12,302 nt of DNA from Candidatus Parabacteroides intestinavium (GCA_019118725.1 DWYO01000131.1:1-12302); one strand, 5' to 3'; counted from the first letter of the stretch, positions 1 to 6,936 are shown. Program-made: numbers and translations. The notes: a model not told the origin generated them from the letters alone.

Positions 1-960
1 CAGGGCTGCCTCCATCCGGCGGATATAGTTTCGCTTGTTGGTCTCCGGCGCATAGACAAAGCCTTCGGCTACGACCACGCGCTGATTCTTTTCATCCAGG
101 CGGATATGGCTCACAAACGGGCCGCCCATCATGTCGCCCACCATTTTCCAAAGTCCGCGCATCACTCCGCAATACTTGCCTTCTACGGTAATGGCCGAAT
201 AGCCTACCCCGAAACGGGTCTCGGTGGCCATATAGGAGTTGGGGAATGCGCCCGGCAAATTGGCTTTCATGACAGAGTCACGTTTAGCCACCAGGTATTC
301 CGGGGTGAATGTGTCCTTGCTTTCGTACGGGAAGGTATAGACCACCAGGTCCATGCGTCCCGTATTGGCGTTGTTGGTCGCCCAAAAGAAGTCTGTCGTG
401 TCTTTATAGTAGGTCATGTCTTCCGGAGCCTGCAACTCCAGGTCATGATTTGCCCTCAAGGTCTCTTTGACCACGGTGCTGTACGTTTTCTGGAGTAGGG
501 CTACCGCGCGGTCTATCTCCTTGCTGGTGAAGAAATCGGTCAGCGAGGTCGGGTTCTGCGTGACATAGTCGACAATCGCTTCCGAACTCGGTGCTTTCAT
601 CGTCAGGATCCATTGCCCCGCCGCCCATCGGTCGGCTTCCGAGCTGAACGAGACTTTTGTGTAGACATCCGGGTTGATTTCGACAATCAGGATATTACGT
701 ACATAGGTCAGCAATCCGTCAAAATGGAGCGGGGAGGCATAAGTGACCTTCATGCAAGGCTCCGATTGGGGGAGATAAGGAATGGGGGCGGTCAGCTCAT
801 TCTTGATGGCTTCGCCTGCCGCGCCTTTCCAATCTGATTCGCCCATTACAACTACCATCTCATATGCGAATCCCGTCGCACGTGTCAGTGTCGGACTGGA
901 ACTGCATGCCGACAACATCAGGGTTATCAGCACAAATAAGGAATATACCGTACTTTTCAT
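1..960 (-). CDS. DUF4837-like lipoprotein (partial, C-terminus off left edge)
   Basis: The minus-strand frame is open from ATG at 960 to base 1 (320 codons) with no stop, so the C-terminus lies outside the window. It begins MKSTVYSLFVLITLMLSAC, a type II signal peptide with lipobox LSAC and lipidated Cys19, so an envelope lipoprotein is predicted. The mature part contains TGFAYEMVVVMGESDWKG near residues 29-46 and FGVGYSAITVEGKYCGVMRG near 251-270. From memory of the family it matches the Bacteroidetes-specific DUF4837 group, whose members are about this length plus a short tail. No biochemical function is known to me for the family, and no catalytic motif is visible. It diverges from fabI across 139 bases holding a minus-7 box for each direction. 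The open frame and lipobox are certain; the family name is a recognition call. Confidence 0.8.
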   Translation of the reverse strand, partial: MKSTVYSLFVLITLMLSACSSSPTLTRATGFAYEMVVVMGESDWKGAAGEAIKNELTAPIPYLPQSEPCMKVTYASPLHFDGLLTYVRNILIVEINPDVYTKVSFSSEADRWAAGQWILTMKAPSSEAIVDYVTQNPTSLTDFFTSKEIDRAVALLQKTYSTVVKETLRANHDLELQAPEDMTYYKDTTDFFWATNNANTGRMDLVVYTFPYESKDTFTPEYLVAKRDSVMKANLPGAFPNSYMATETRFGVGYSAITVEGKYCGVMRGLWKMVGDMMGGPFVSHIRLDEKNQRVVVAEGFVYAPETNKRNYIRRMEAAL

Positions 961-993
961 ACCTGTTTTTAGCTATCTCGTTTTAATCAGGAA

Positions 994-1001
994 CAAAGAT
1001 A
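994..1001 (-). promoter_or_regulatory. Bacteroidetes minus-7 box for the DUF4837-like gene
   Basis: Read on the minus strand this is TATCTTTG, a full match to the Bacteroidetes TAnnTTTG box, 33 bases before the ATG at 960. No good TTG minus-33 element sits at the expected distance upstream, so the call rests on the box and its position. Confidence 0.5.
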
Positions 1002-1064
1002 AGATAAATCCATGAGAAATCTTTGTTTATCGTTCTGATATTTTAGGATATCACCGTTTTTATC

Positions 1065-1072
1065 TAACTTTG
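1065..1072 (+). promoter_or_regulatory. Minus-7 box for fabI
   Basis: TAACTTTG matches TAnnTTTG and ends 27 bases before the fabI ATG at 1100. The minus-33 region is poor (a TTTTAGG stretch near 1041-1047). That stretch overlaps a small palindrome, GATAT/ATATC, at 1037-1052 with a 6-base loop. The palindrome could be an operator or chance. Confidence 0.5.
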
Positions 1073-1099
1073 CCCCCCGAAATCAATAAGGTAAAAGTT

Positions 1100-1957
1100 A
1101 TGACTCATAATTTGTTAAAAGGGAAGAAAGGAATTATCTTCGGAGCGTTGAACGATATGTCTATTGCTTGGAAAGTCGCGGAAAAAGCCGTGGAAGAGGG
1201 TGCGACAATCACCCTGAGCAACACGCCTATGGCTATCCGAATGGGGCAGGTGAATGAATTGGGAAGCCGGTTGAATGCCGAGATAATCCCCGCCGATGCC
1301 ACGAGTGTGGATGATTTGCATACGGTCTTTGCCCGGTCGATGGAGGTATTGGGCGGTCCGGTGGATTTTGTGCTGCATTCGATCGGGATGAGCCCCAACG
1401 TCCGTAAAAAACGTACGTATGATGACTTGGATTATAATTTCTTGGAGAAGACGCTGGATATTTCGGCCATTTCTTTCCACAAGATGTTGCAGACGGCCAA
1501 GAAGCTGGACGCGATAGCCGACTATGGCTCGGTCATAGCCTTGAGTTATGTGGCCGCACAACGTACATTCTTCGGATATAACGATATGGCGGATGCCAAG
1601 AGCCTCCTGGAATCGATAGCCCGTAGCTTCGGGTATATCTACGGACGGGAAAAGAATGTGCGGATCAACACCATATCGCAATCTCCGACTCCTACTACGG
1701 CGGGAAATGGCGTCAAGGGGATGGATCATCTGATGGATTTCGCCAACAAGATGAGCCCGCTGGGGAATGCGAGCGCCGATGAGTGTGCGGACTATTGCGT
1801 AATGATGTTCTCTGACTTTACCCGGAAAGTGACGATGCAGAACCTGTATCACGATGGCGGTTTCTCCAGCATGGGCATGAGCCTTCGCGCCATGAACCAA
1901 TATAGCAAGAGCCTGGAGGAATATACCGATGAGAACGGGCATATTATATACGGATAA
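1100..1957 (+). CDS. fabI: Enoyl-[acyl-carrier-protein] reductase, NADH-dependent (FabI)
   Basis: This enzyme reduces trans-2-enoyl-ACP, the last step of each type II fatty acid elongation cycle, in the cytoplasm. The product is 285 residues from ATG 1100. A TTG ten codons earlier lies inside the promoter box, so I reject it. The FabI form of the short-chain dehydrogenase fold is clear: nucleotide-binding GALNDMSIAW at 15-24, LHSIGMSPN at 92-100, and the catalytic pair as SY at 149-150 followed by YNDMADAK at 160-167 (Tyr160, Lys167, the Y-x6-K motif). SQSPTPTTAG at 193-202 is the substrate-loop region. It is somewhat longer than E. coli FabI (262 residues), as I would expect for Bacteroidetes. 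FabI is the target of triclosan. It is followed after 81 bases by the YciO-like gene, which may share its transcript. Confidence 0.95.
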   Translation: MTHNLLKGKKGIIFGALNDMSIAWKVAEKAVEEGATITLSNTPMAIRMGQVNELGSRLNAEIIPADATSVDDLHTVFARSMEVLGGPVDFVLHSIGMSPNVRKKRTYDDLDYNFLEKTLDISAISFHKMLQTAKKLDAIADYGSVIALSYVAAQRTFFGYNDMADAKSLLESIARSFGYIYGREKNVRINTISQSPTPTTAGNGVKGMDHLMDFANKMSPLGNASADECADYCVMMFSDFTRKVTMQNLYHDGGFSSMGMSLRAMNQYSKSLEEYTDENGHIIYG

Positions 1958-1973
1958 GCCCTTTTTTAATGAA

Positions 1974-2029
1974 GAATTAAGAATGAGGAATTAAGGATGA
2001 GTTTTTAATTTTTAATTTTTAATTTTTAA
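1974..2029 (+). repeat. Composite tandem repeat (two 14-mers, then four 7-mers) able to fold back
   Basis: Two 14-base units, GAATTAAGAATGAG (1974-1987) and GAATTAAGGATGAG (1988-2001), are followed without a gap by four perfect TTTTTAA units (2002-2029). The purine-rich half is nearly complementary to the T-rich half. As RNA, about 27 positions can pair with two mismatches if G-U wobbles are allowed. The block ends 9 bases before the ATG of the next gene and could act as a weak fabI terminator, a translation-modulating hairpin, or a slippage-prone tract. Confidence 0.8.
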
Positions 2030-2038
2030 TTGGCTGAC

Positions 2039-2650
2039 ATGTTGATTAAGATTTATGAAGAGAACCCCAATCCCAAGGATGTAGCCAAAGTGGTAAAGAC
2101 CTTGCAGGACGGAGGATTGGTGATTTACCCCACCGATACGGTCTATGCCATCGGGTGTGATGCCTTGAATGTGCGCGCGGTAGAGAAGATCTGCCGGATG
2201 AAAGGGGTAAATCCGCAAAAGAGCAACCTTTCCATCGTTTGCTATGATTTGTCTAATCTGAGCGAATATGCGAAGGTGAGCAATGCCGCATTCAAGTTGA
2301 TGAAGAGGTGTTTGCCCGGACCTTATACGTTTATTCTCCCGACCAGCAATGAGTTGCCCAAGATTTACAAGAACCGGAAGGAGGTGGGTATTCGTGTCCC
2401 GGACAACCGGATTGTAAGGACAATTGTCCGGGAATTGGGGAATCCGTTATTGACTATGTCTGTTCATGATGAGGAGGATGAGGGGCTGGAATATTCCACC
2501 GATCCGGAGCTTATCGAGGAGAAATATGCAGGGCGTGTGGATTTGGTCATCGATGGCGGGTATGGGGGCCTGGAGCCTTCGACCGTGGTGGATTGTACGA
2601 CCGACGGATTCACTCTTCTCCGGCAGGGTAAAGGGGAAATAAGCCTGTAA
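2039..2650 (+). CDS. YrdC/Sua5/YciO-family protein, YciO-like (putative L-threonylcarbamoyladenylate synthase)
   Basis: YrdC/Sua5 proteins make threonylcarbamoyl-AMP from threonine, bicarbonate and ATP for the t6A37 modification of ANN-reading tRNAs. I chose ATG 2039 (203 residues). A TTG three codons upstream lies at the edge of the repeat tract and is less likely. Family motifs are YPTDTVYAIGCDA (30-42), KSNLSIVC (61-68), LPGPYTFIL (92-100), GIRVPD (117-122) and STVVD (181-185). The stretches DLSNLSEYAKVSNAAFKLMK and DLVIDGGYGG resemble E. coli YciO more than TsaC/YrdC. YciO is a paralogue whose contribution to t6A synthesis is weaker or uncertain. The length is that of a single YrdC domain without the extra Sua5 C-terminal domain. 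The next gene starts 43 bases downstream with no visible promoter, suggesting one transcript. Confidence 0.85.
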   Translation: MLIKIYEENPNPKDVAKVVKTLQDGGLVIYPTDTVYAIGCDALNVRAVEKICRMKGVNPQKSNLSIVCYDLSNLSEYAKVSNAAFKLMKRCLPGPYTFILPTSNELPKIYKNRKEVGIRVPDNRIVRTIVRELGNPLLTMSVHDEEDEGLEYSTDPELIEEKYAGRVDLVIDGGYGGLEPSTVVDCTTDGFTLLRQGKGEISL

Positions 2651-2693
2651 GCAAAAACGCATAAACCGAAAAACGTACAAACTCAGTATAATT

Positions 2694-3587
2694 ATGGTAA
2701 AACACGTAGTAGGCATAGCTATATGTGCCTTGCTTTTATCCGCTTGTGGCGGGAAAAAAGCGAAACAGCAAAGTGATGAGCCGGTGTCTCCTGAAAATAA
2801 GATTCAGGTAGAATGGGCCACGTTCAACATGCGTTACGACAATCCGCAGGACAGCCTGAACAACTGGAGGTACCGCAAGGATACGGTTTGCCGGTATATC
2901 CATGCGAAGCATCTGGACATCGTGGGTATGCAAGAGGTGTTGCACAACCAGCTGGAAGACCTGAAAGCCGGATTGCCGGAGTATGCGGCTATCGGCGTGG
3001 GCCGGGATGACGGGAAAGAGAAGGGCGAATACTCTCCGTTGTTCTACCGGAAGGATAAGTTCGAGGTCTTGGATAGCAATACTTTCTGGCTCTCCCAGTA
3101 TCCGGATAGTGTAGGATTTATCGGTTGGGATGGGGCTTGTACACGTATCGCCACGTGGGCTAAGTTCAAGGACAAGCGGTCCGGAAAGATCTTTATGGCG
3201 GTAAATACGCATTTTGACCATGTGGGGACGGAGGCGCGCCGGCAAAGCGCTCTTTTGATTATTCGGAAAATCAAGGAGATTGTAGGAAACAATCCGGCTG
3301 TAGTAACGGGCGACTTTAATGTGAATGACCGCTCGGAGGCGTATCAGACCATTACGTCTAACGAGTTCGTATTGAAAGATGCCTATAAGATGACGGATAA
3401 GAAGAGCGGTCCGGATTATACTTTCCATGACTTCGGACGGTATGCGATGGATAAGCGTGAGAAGATCGATTTCATCTTTGTGACACCCCAAATCAATGTG
3501 CTGAATACGGAAATCGCCCAAAATCCGGAAACGAAAACCGGGTATTTGAGCGATCATAATCCGCATCTGGCTCTTTTGGAGTTCTGA
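2694..3587 (+). CDS. Endonuclease/exonuclease/phosphatase-fold lipoprotein
   Basis: The protein has 297 residues. It opens MVKHVVGIAICALLLSAC, a type II signal peptide with lipidated Cys18, so it acts in the envelope and not on cytoplasmic DNA. The DNase I-like (EEP) fold is complete in order: FNMRYDN with Asn45, GMQEVLHNQLEDL with metal-binding Glu81, NTHFDHVG with His173, VTGDFNVND with Asp207 and Asn209, KIDFIFV with Asp259, and SDHNPHLALLEF with Asp287 and catalytic His288. All metal and catalytic positions are present, so it should be an active phosphodiesterase or phosphomonoesterase. The substrate cannot be read from sequence; nucleic acid, phospholipid headgroup and sugar phosphate are all possible. 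Residues after Cys18 (GGKKAKQQ) carry no acidic surface-export signal, so a periplasm-facing anchor is my guess. It is probably co-transcribed with the gene before it. Confidence 0.88.
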   Translation: MVKHVVGIAICALLLSACGGKKAKQQSDEPVSPENKIQVEWATFNMRYDNPQDSLNNWRYRKDTVCRYIHAKHLDIVGMQEVLHNQLEDLKAGLPEYAAIGVGRDDGKEKGEYSPLFYRKDKFEVLDSNTFWLSQYPDSVGFIGWDGACTRIATWAKFKDKRSGKIFMAVNTHFDHVGTEARRQSALLIIRKIKEIVGNNPAVVTGDFNVNDRSEAYQTITSNEFVLKDAYKMTDKKSGPDYTFHDFGRYAMDKREKIDFIFVTPQINVLNTEIAQNPETKTGYLSDHNPHLALLEF

Positions 3588-3599
3588 AAGGGGGATAAT

Positions 3600-3655
3600 A
3601 AAAAACACGGAGAATTCATTTGAGGAATCAGCCCAATAAAATCTCCGTGTTTTTT
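3600..3655. terminator. Bidirectional hairpin terminator between convergent genes
   Basis: An A-run plus ACACGGAGA (3600-3613) pairs perfectly with TCTCCGTGT plus a T-run (3642-3655), giving a 14-base-pair stem. The 28-base loop can form a nested ATTC/GAAT hairpin. The plus strand continues in T to 3657. The A-run on the 5' side gives a U-tract on the minus strand, so it can serve both the EEP lipoprotein gene and the convergent GH2 gene. Confidence 0.85.
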
Positions 3656-3681
3656 TTCGAATAGCTTCAAAACAACTTCAA

Positions 3682-6324
3682 TCAGTCTTCCGAATTATTC
3701 CATCCTTCCACCTTAATCAGGATTTGTTCTTTCGGGATATCCGTCTTGAACGAGAATGCAATTGTTTTCTTATCCCCCGGCATCAAAGTAATGTAATTAT
3801 CCGAATAATGCACCGGGAGGATACGCTTCCCGGTCGACCGGTCGAACACCTTGATCCGGTTAAAGAAACTGATATGCGAATCCGTACCCAATAGGATTGT
3901 CCCCTCATACAAGCCATTCCGTTCCTCTAAGGTTATATCCTTGCTCAAATGAGCTTTCGGCAAATCGTTCAGCGAAGAATAATCCTTCGGCACGGTAGTC
4001 AGCCAATAGATATTGTCGGTCAATACCTGCTGATTATTATCCGCCAAAGAGAGTTTCAAGAAATAAACACCCGTTACCTCTTTTACCTCCGGCACATCAA
4101 ACAAGACCTTTACATCATTTACCGGAGCATCCGTCGTAAGCGCCTGTTCCCAAATGATGCTACCTTCCCGGTTATACACTTCGGCCTTTACCGTCAGCCC
4201 CTTATACGCGTTCGGAGTCGTATTCATCAGTTCCACCTGACCGGTATGCCTGTTATAATAAGGATGCAAAGGCTCGCACCCTTTGCGGGTCCCATACAAA
4301 GACGCGTTGACATCCAGGTACCAGTCATACATCTGTCCGCGCAAAGCCGTCCATGGATTTTGCGTCTTCCAAATCAGGATACCGGTGTACCAGTCCCATA
4401 TATGCGAAGCCCATCCCTCCATGAAACTACGGTACTGGTCATAGTTCACCACCTGTGCATAACGGCAATAATCCTCGATGGAATGCATTTCGCCATAACG
4501 CTCCAAATGGTCCCGATACCCTAAATCCTTATGATAATGCCAAGTCAGGTTTTTGGTAAAACTCTTGCGGGGGAATGCGGCCATATCCGCCTCCGACATA
4601 AACTCGCGGAAGCTCTCTACTTCCGGTGAGCCCACCGATCCCGCCTCCGGATTGAAAGGATGCGACCGGAACGTAAAGAACCATTCCGGTTCCTGGATGC
4701 CATAAGGGCCATCCCCGTTATCCCCCAGCAGATTACGGGTAAATACCGAATCGGTAGAATAACTTGCGAACAAACGGTTCGGATCCAGGCGCGGGAGCAG
4801 ATCTGTGCGCAACGCTTCATCGATATCTTTCGCCAAAGGCCATTCGTTGGCGCCACACCAGAGGCAGAGGCTGGGATGATTGCGTATCATCTTGATCTGG
4901 TCTTCGGCCGAACGGAGGAACAGGTCATGATTATCGGGATATTCCCAACGGCGTTCGCGTGAATCCAACTTGGTAAGGTCTTCCCACGCCCCGTTACAAT
5001 CTCCGCTTCCCCATAAATCCTGGAACACCAGAATACCGTATTTGTCACAAGCCTGATAAAACTCCGGACGTTCCAGCAAGGCCCCTCCCCATACACGGAT
5101 CATCCGCAGATTCATTTCCGCGTGGAAACGCACCTCATGGTCATAACGCTCGGGCGATAAGCGGAGCAACCAGTCAGAGTTGATATAGTTGCCTCCGGTG
5201 ATGTAGATACGTTGTCCGTTTACATAAAATTCGCGTCCTCCGTTTTGCGGATTTTTCCGGGTAGAGATTTCCCGGATACCAAACCGTACCACTTCCGCAT
5301 CGCTCACCTTCTCATTTTGAGAGAAAGCGAAGCTGATCTCTTGCAAAGGCTGCCCGCCGATGCCATTCGGCCACCATAATGCAGGATTCTCGATCGTTTC
5401 TTTCGAGAAAGAGACAATCCGTTTCTCTTTCGGTTGCAGGGTGATGTTCTGGCTTAACGTCTTTCCGTTATACCGGGCAGTTACTTTCCCCTGCTGCATC
5501 CGGTCGGTTACATTCTGCAGTTCCACCGTAGTCTCCAGGAACGCTTTCGCCTGTTTCGTGTCGTTAGGCTGACGTATGCCCGGTACTTTAGTCACCACAT
5601 AAGGATGCTGTACCAAAACAGGCCCGGTGGTGGTCAACGAGACCTCATCCCAGATACCCGTATTGCGGTCGCGTACGGGCTGTATCCAATCCCATCCGGG
5701 AGTATATTGCATGGTATTGTTCCGTGCGATTTGCGCGTCACCCCCCTGGCCTCCGTTAGGATTCCCCACATGGTCCGGCGGAAACACCAATACAGCCAGC
5801 ATGTTGGCCGAGTCACTCCGTAATAAAGAAGTGATGTCATACGACTGGCGCAGGAACATCCCTTCATGCGTTGTCCGGTTTACCCTTTTCCCGTTCAGGT
5901 AAATTTCAGCCTTATAATTGATACCCCGGAAATTCAGCCAGATATGTTCGTCCTCCCTTTTCTGAACGGCCGGGATCGGACAAACAAACCAATAGGTATA
6001 GAAATCACGTCCCACGCGGTAGATATCCGGAATCAGTTCATTGTTCAGCCCTACTTCCGGTGCGGGATAAACACCGTTTTCCAGCAAGGTGGTCAACACC
6101 GTACCCGGTACCTTGGCCTTCATCCATCCCTCTTGTTGGAAAGGTTGCGCGGTGAGGCGGTTCCCGTCTTCACCAATCTCACTTGCCCGGCGTGCCATCC
6201 AGCCATCATGCAACACTAATTTTTCGCCTGCTTCCGGCAATACGACCTGTTTGTCCGTTTGAGCCAGAGCCGGAGTTGCCCAACAAGCAAGCAACAACAT
6301 ACATACTTTCAAAAGTGTTTTCAT
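3682..6324 (-). CDS. Secreted glycoside hydrolase family 2 enzyme, beta-mannosidase / exo-beta-glucosaminidase type
   Basis: The protein has 880 residues, with MKTLLKVCMLLLACWATPALA as a type I signal peptide (cleavage after ALA). A lipobox reading at LLAC is possible but has a Lys too close. Domains in order are an N-terminal jelly-roll sugar-binding domain (about 35-210), an Ig-like domain (about 215-350), a TIM barrel (about 355-680) and C-terminal Ig-like domains ending IKVEGWNNSED. The acid/base is Glu494 in GANEW and the nucleophile Glu560 in FNPEAGSVG. VWGGALLERPEF and the large aromatic-rich insertion with WYTGILIWKTQNPW match the CsxA-like branch of GH2 as I remember it. CsxA exo-glucosaminidase uses Asp at the acid/base position, while this protein has Asn-Glu as in beta-mannosidases, so substrate specificity is open. 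Cleavage of non-reducing terminal beta-mannose or glucosamine from glycans is the likely reaction. It stands alone, without susC/susD or a regulator in view. Confidence 0.9.
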   Translation of the reverse strand: MKTLLKVCMLLLACWATPALAQTDKQVVLPEAGEKLVLHDGWMARRASEIGEDGNRLTAQPFQQEGWMKAKVPGTVLTTLLENGVYPAPEVGLNNELIPDIYRVGRDFYTYWFVCPIPAVQKREDEHIWLNFRGINYKAEIYLNGKRVNRTTHEGMFLRQSYDITSLLRSDSANMLAVLVFPPDHVGNPNGGQGGDAQIARNNTMQYTPGWDWIQPVRDRNTGIWDEVSLTTTGPVLVQHPYVVTKVPGIRQPNDTKQAKAFLETTVELQNVTDRMQQGKVTARYNGKTLSQNITLQPKEKRIVSFSKETIENPALWWPNGIGGQPLQEISFAFSQNEKVSDAEVVRFGIREISTRKNPQNGGREFYVNGQRIYITGGNYINSDWLLRLSPERYDHEVRFHAEMNLRMIRVWGGALLERPEFYQACDKYGILVFQDLWGSGDCNGAWEDLTKLDSRERRWEYPDNHDLFLRSAEDQIKMIRNHPSLCLWCGANEWPLAKDIDEALRTDLLPRLDPNRLFASYSTDSVFTRNLLGDNGDGPYGIQEPEWFFTFRSHPFNPEAGSVGSPEVESFREFMSEADMAAFPRKSFTKNLTWHYHKDLGYRDHLERYGEMHSIEDYCRYAQVVNYDQYRSFMEGWASHIWDWYTGILIWKTQNPWTALRGQMYDWYLDVNASLYGTRKGCEPLHPYYNRHTGQVELMNTTPNAYKGLTVKAEVYNREGSIIWEQALTTDAPVNDVKVLFDVPEVKEVTGVYFLKLSLADNNQQVLTDNIYWLTTVPKDYSSLNDLPKAHLSKDITLEERNGLYEGTILLGTDSHISFFNRIKVFDRSTGKRILPVHYSDNYITLMPGDKKTIAFSFKTDIPKEQILIKVEGWNNSED

Positions 6325-6360
6325 CTTTGTGTTATTTCATTAAAAATTGCTCTAAAGTTA

Positions 6361-6368
6361 CAAATATA
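6361..6368 (-). promoter_or_regulatory. Minus-7 box for the GH2 gene
   Basis: Read on the minus strand this is TATATTTG, matching TAnnTTTG, 36 bases before the GH2 ATG at 6324. The minus-33 region has no clear TTG. The box lies back to back with the riboswitch promoter. Confidence 0.45.
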
Positions 6369-6388
6369 TTTTTTTAATCGAGAAGCTG

Positions 6389-6419
6389 TTTTGAATTTCT
6401 TCGGAAAATTTTATCTTTG
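6389..6419 (+). promoter_or_regulatory. Promoter of the cobalamin riboswitch leader
   Basis: A TTTTG minus-33 element at 6389-6393 and a TATCTTTG minus-7 box at 6412-6419 are separated by 18 bases. This is the best two-part match to the Bacteroidetes promoter consensus in the window. Transcription would start a few bases downstream, just before the riboswitch aptamer. Confidence 0.7.
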
Positions 6420-6428
6420 CATGAGGAA

Positions 6429-6636
6429 ACGGTTCCGAGACGGGGCGTCCTCGTCCGGATTAAAAGGGAATCGGGTGAGAATCCCGAACAGTCCCGCTGC
6501 TGTGAAACTCCGATAACATCTTGAAACACCTCTTTGCCACTGGCTTATGTCCGGGAAGGCTTCACGATGGGAGTAAGTCAGAAGACCTGCCGTATATTCA
6601 ATGAGCTGTTAAAACTCGTGGGATAGCAAAACAGCT
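6429..6636 (+). promoter_or_regulatory. Cobalamin (B12) riboswitch, aptamer plus P13 kissing-loop hairpin
   Basis: The conserved core begins AAAAGGGAATCGGGTGAGAA (6462-6481), continues into CCCGAACAGTCCCGC and includes TTTGCCACTGG (6533-6543). The B12 box AGTCAGAAGACCTGCC is at 6576-6591. P1 can close ACGG (6429-6432) with CCGT (6590-6593). P5 is ACAG/CTGT (6488-6491 with 6500-6503), with loop TCCCGCTG. Downstream, AGCTGTT (6604-6610) pairs with AACAGCT (6630-6636). Its loop carries GTGGGA (6618-6623), complementary to TCCCGC of L5 (6492-6497) with one G-U pair. This is the expected L5-L13 kissing interaction, so the switch looks intact. It usually turns genes off when adenosyl- or methylcobalamin is bound. 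The only large gene after it is cysK, 314 bases beyond P13. The T-rich stretch after P13 might allow termination there. Confidence 0.93.
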
Positions 6637-6678
6637 GATTTTAGTTATTCTTATTCAAAAAGGGAAATAAAGTAGTTG

Positions 6679-6744
6679 ATGTTTGCAGGCATGGATAATG
6701 TCCGCTTCATCCTTGAACATAAATGTATTATGCCGTTATATTAG
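6679..6744 (+). other. Possible 21-residue leader peptide ORF after the riboswitch
   Basis: ATG at 6679 opens MFAGMDNVRFILEHKCIMPLY and stops at TAG 6742-6744. It lies 42 bases after the P13 hairpin, where the first codon of a B12-controlled gene would be expected. It has one Cys and three Met residues, too few to be a convincing attenuation peptide. It may be translated, a remnant of a lost gene, or chance. Confidence 0.25.
6713..6744 (+). promoter_or_regulatory. Weak candidate internal promoter for cysK
   Basis: TTG at 6713-6715 and TATATTAG at 6737-6744 are 21 bases apart. The second element misses the TAnnTTTG consensus at one position. If real, cysK could be transcribed independently of the riboswitch, with a leader of about 200 bases. 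Confidence 0.25.
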
Positions 6745-6780
6745 TTGTTAGTGAGTTTTCATCCGATGTATGAAACGGGG

Positions 6781-6823
6781 AAAGCCTTCGTCGAAGTGAT
6801 TCGCCGGAGGTTTTTCCTTTTTC
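6781..6823 (+). terminator. Terminator-like hairpin inside the cysK leader
   Basis: AAAGCCTTCG (6781-6790) pairs with CGGAGGTTTT (6805-6814): ten pairs, two of them wobbles, with a 14-base loop. It is followed by a T-tract broken once by CC (6811-6822). Overlapping bases ACGGGGAAA (6775-6783) can instead pair with TTTCCCCG (6820-6827) or with TTTCCCCGT (6847-6855). Competing folds of this kind are typical of attenuators. Function is inferred. Confidence 0.4.
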
Positions 6824-6874
6824 CCCGGAATCCAGGCACTGAACCTTTTCCCCGTCCGGATTGTTTTCTGATAA

Positions 6875-6936
6875 AAGTTCGATTTCGCAAGTTCAGGGCC
6901 GTTGACGGGTCAACCGATAAGACCTGTGCGAAACTT
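6875..6936 (+). promoter_or_regulatory. Compact nested-stem RNA element next to the cysK start
   Basis: TTTCGCA (6883-6889) pairs with TGCGAAA (6927-6933). Stacked on its 3' side is CAGG (6894-6897) with CCTG (6923-6926), with a four-base AGTT bulge on the 5' side. Inside is GTTGA/TCAAC (6901-6905 with 6910-6914) closing a CGGG loop, followed by an eight-base CGATAAGA segment. AAG (6875-6877) can also close on CTT (6934-6936). The element ends 14 to 17 bases before the ATG, so it could control translation. I do not recognise it as a named RNA family. Confidence 0.4.

Noticed and set aside
1037..1052. GATAT/ATATC palindrome as a fatty-acid regulator site
   Set aside because: Five-base A/T-rich arms are too short to name an operator. 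Only its position next to the fabI promoter is suggestive.
1115..1942. 275-codon open frame on the minus strand
   Set aside because: It is antisense to fabI, whose motifs are complete. The translation is His/Arg/Ile-rich with no recognisable domain.
1974..2029. CRISPR-like array
   Set aside because: The units are 7 and 14 bases without spacers, so this is a simple tandem repeat.
2736..3608. 290-codon open frame on the minus strand
   Set aside because: It lies antisense to the EEP lipoprotein, runs into the terminator hairpin and has no family signal.
3949..4524. 191-codon open frame on the plus strand
   Set aside because: It is antisense to the GH2 gene, whose catalytic domain and C-terminus are intact through this stretch.
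3682..6324. Polysaccharide utilisation locus
   Set aside because: No SusC, SusD, sulfatase or hybrid two-component regulator flanks the GH2 gene in this window.
6259..6516. 85-codon plus-strand ORF reaching into the riboswitch
   Set aside because: It overlaps the GH2 5' end, two promoters and conserved aptamer bases, so it is not a plausible gene.
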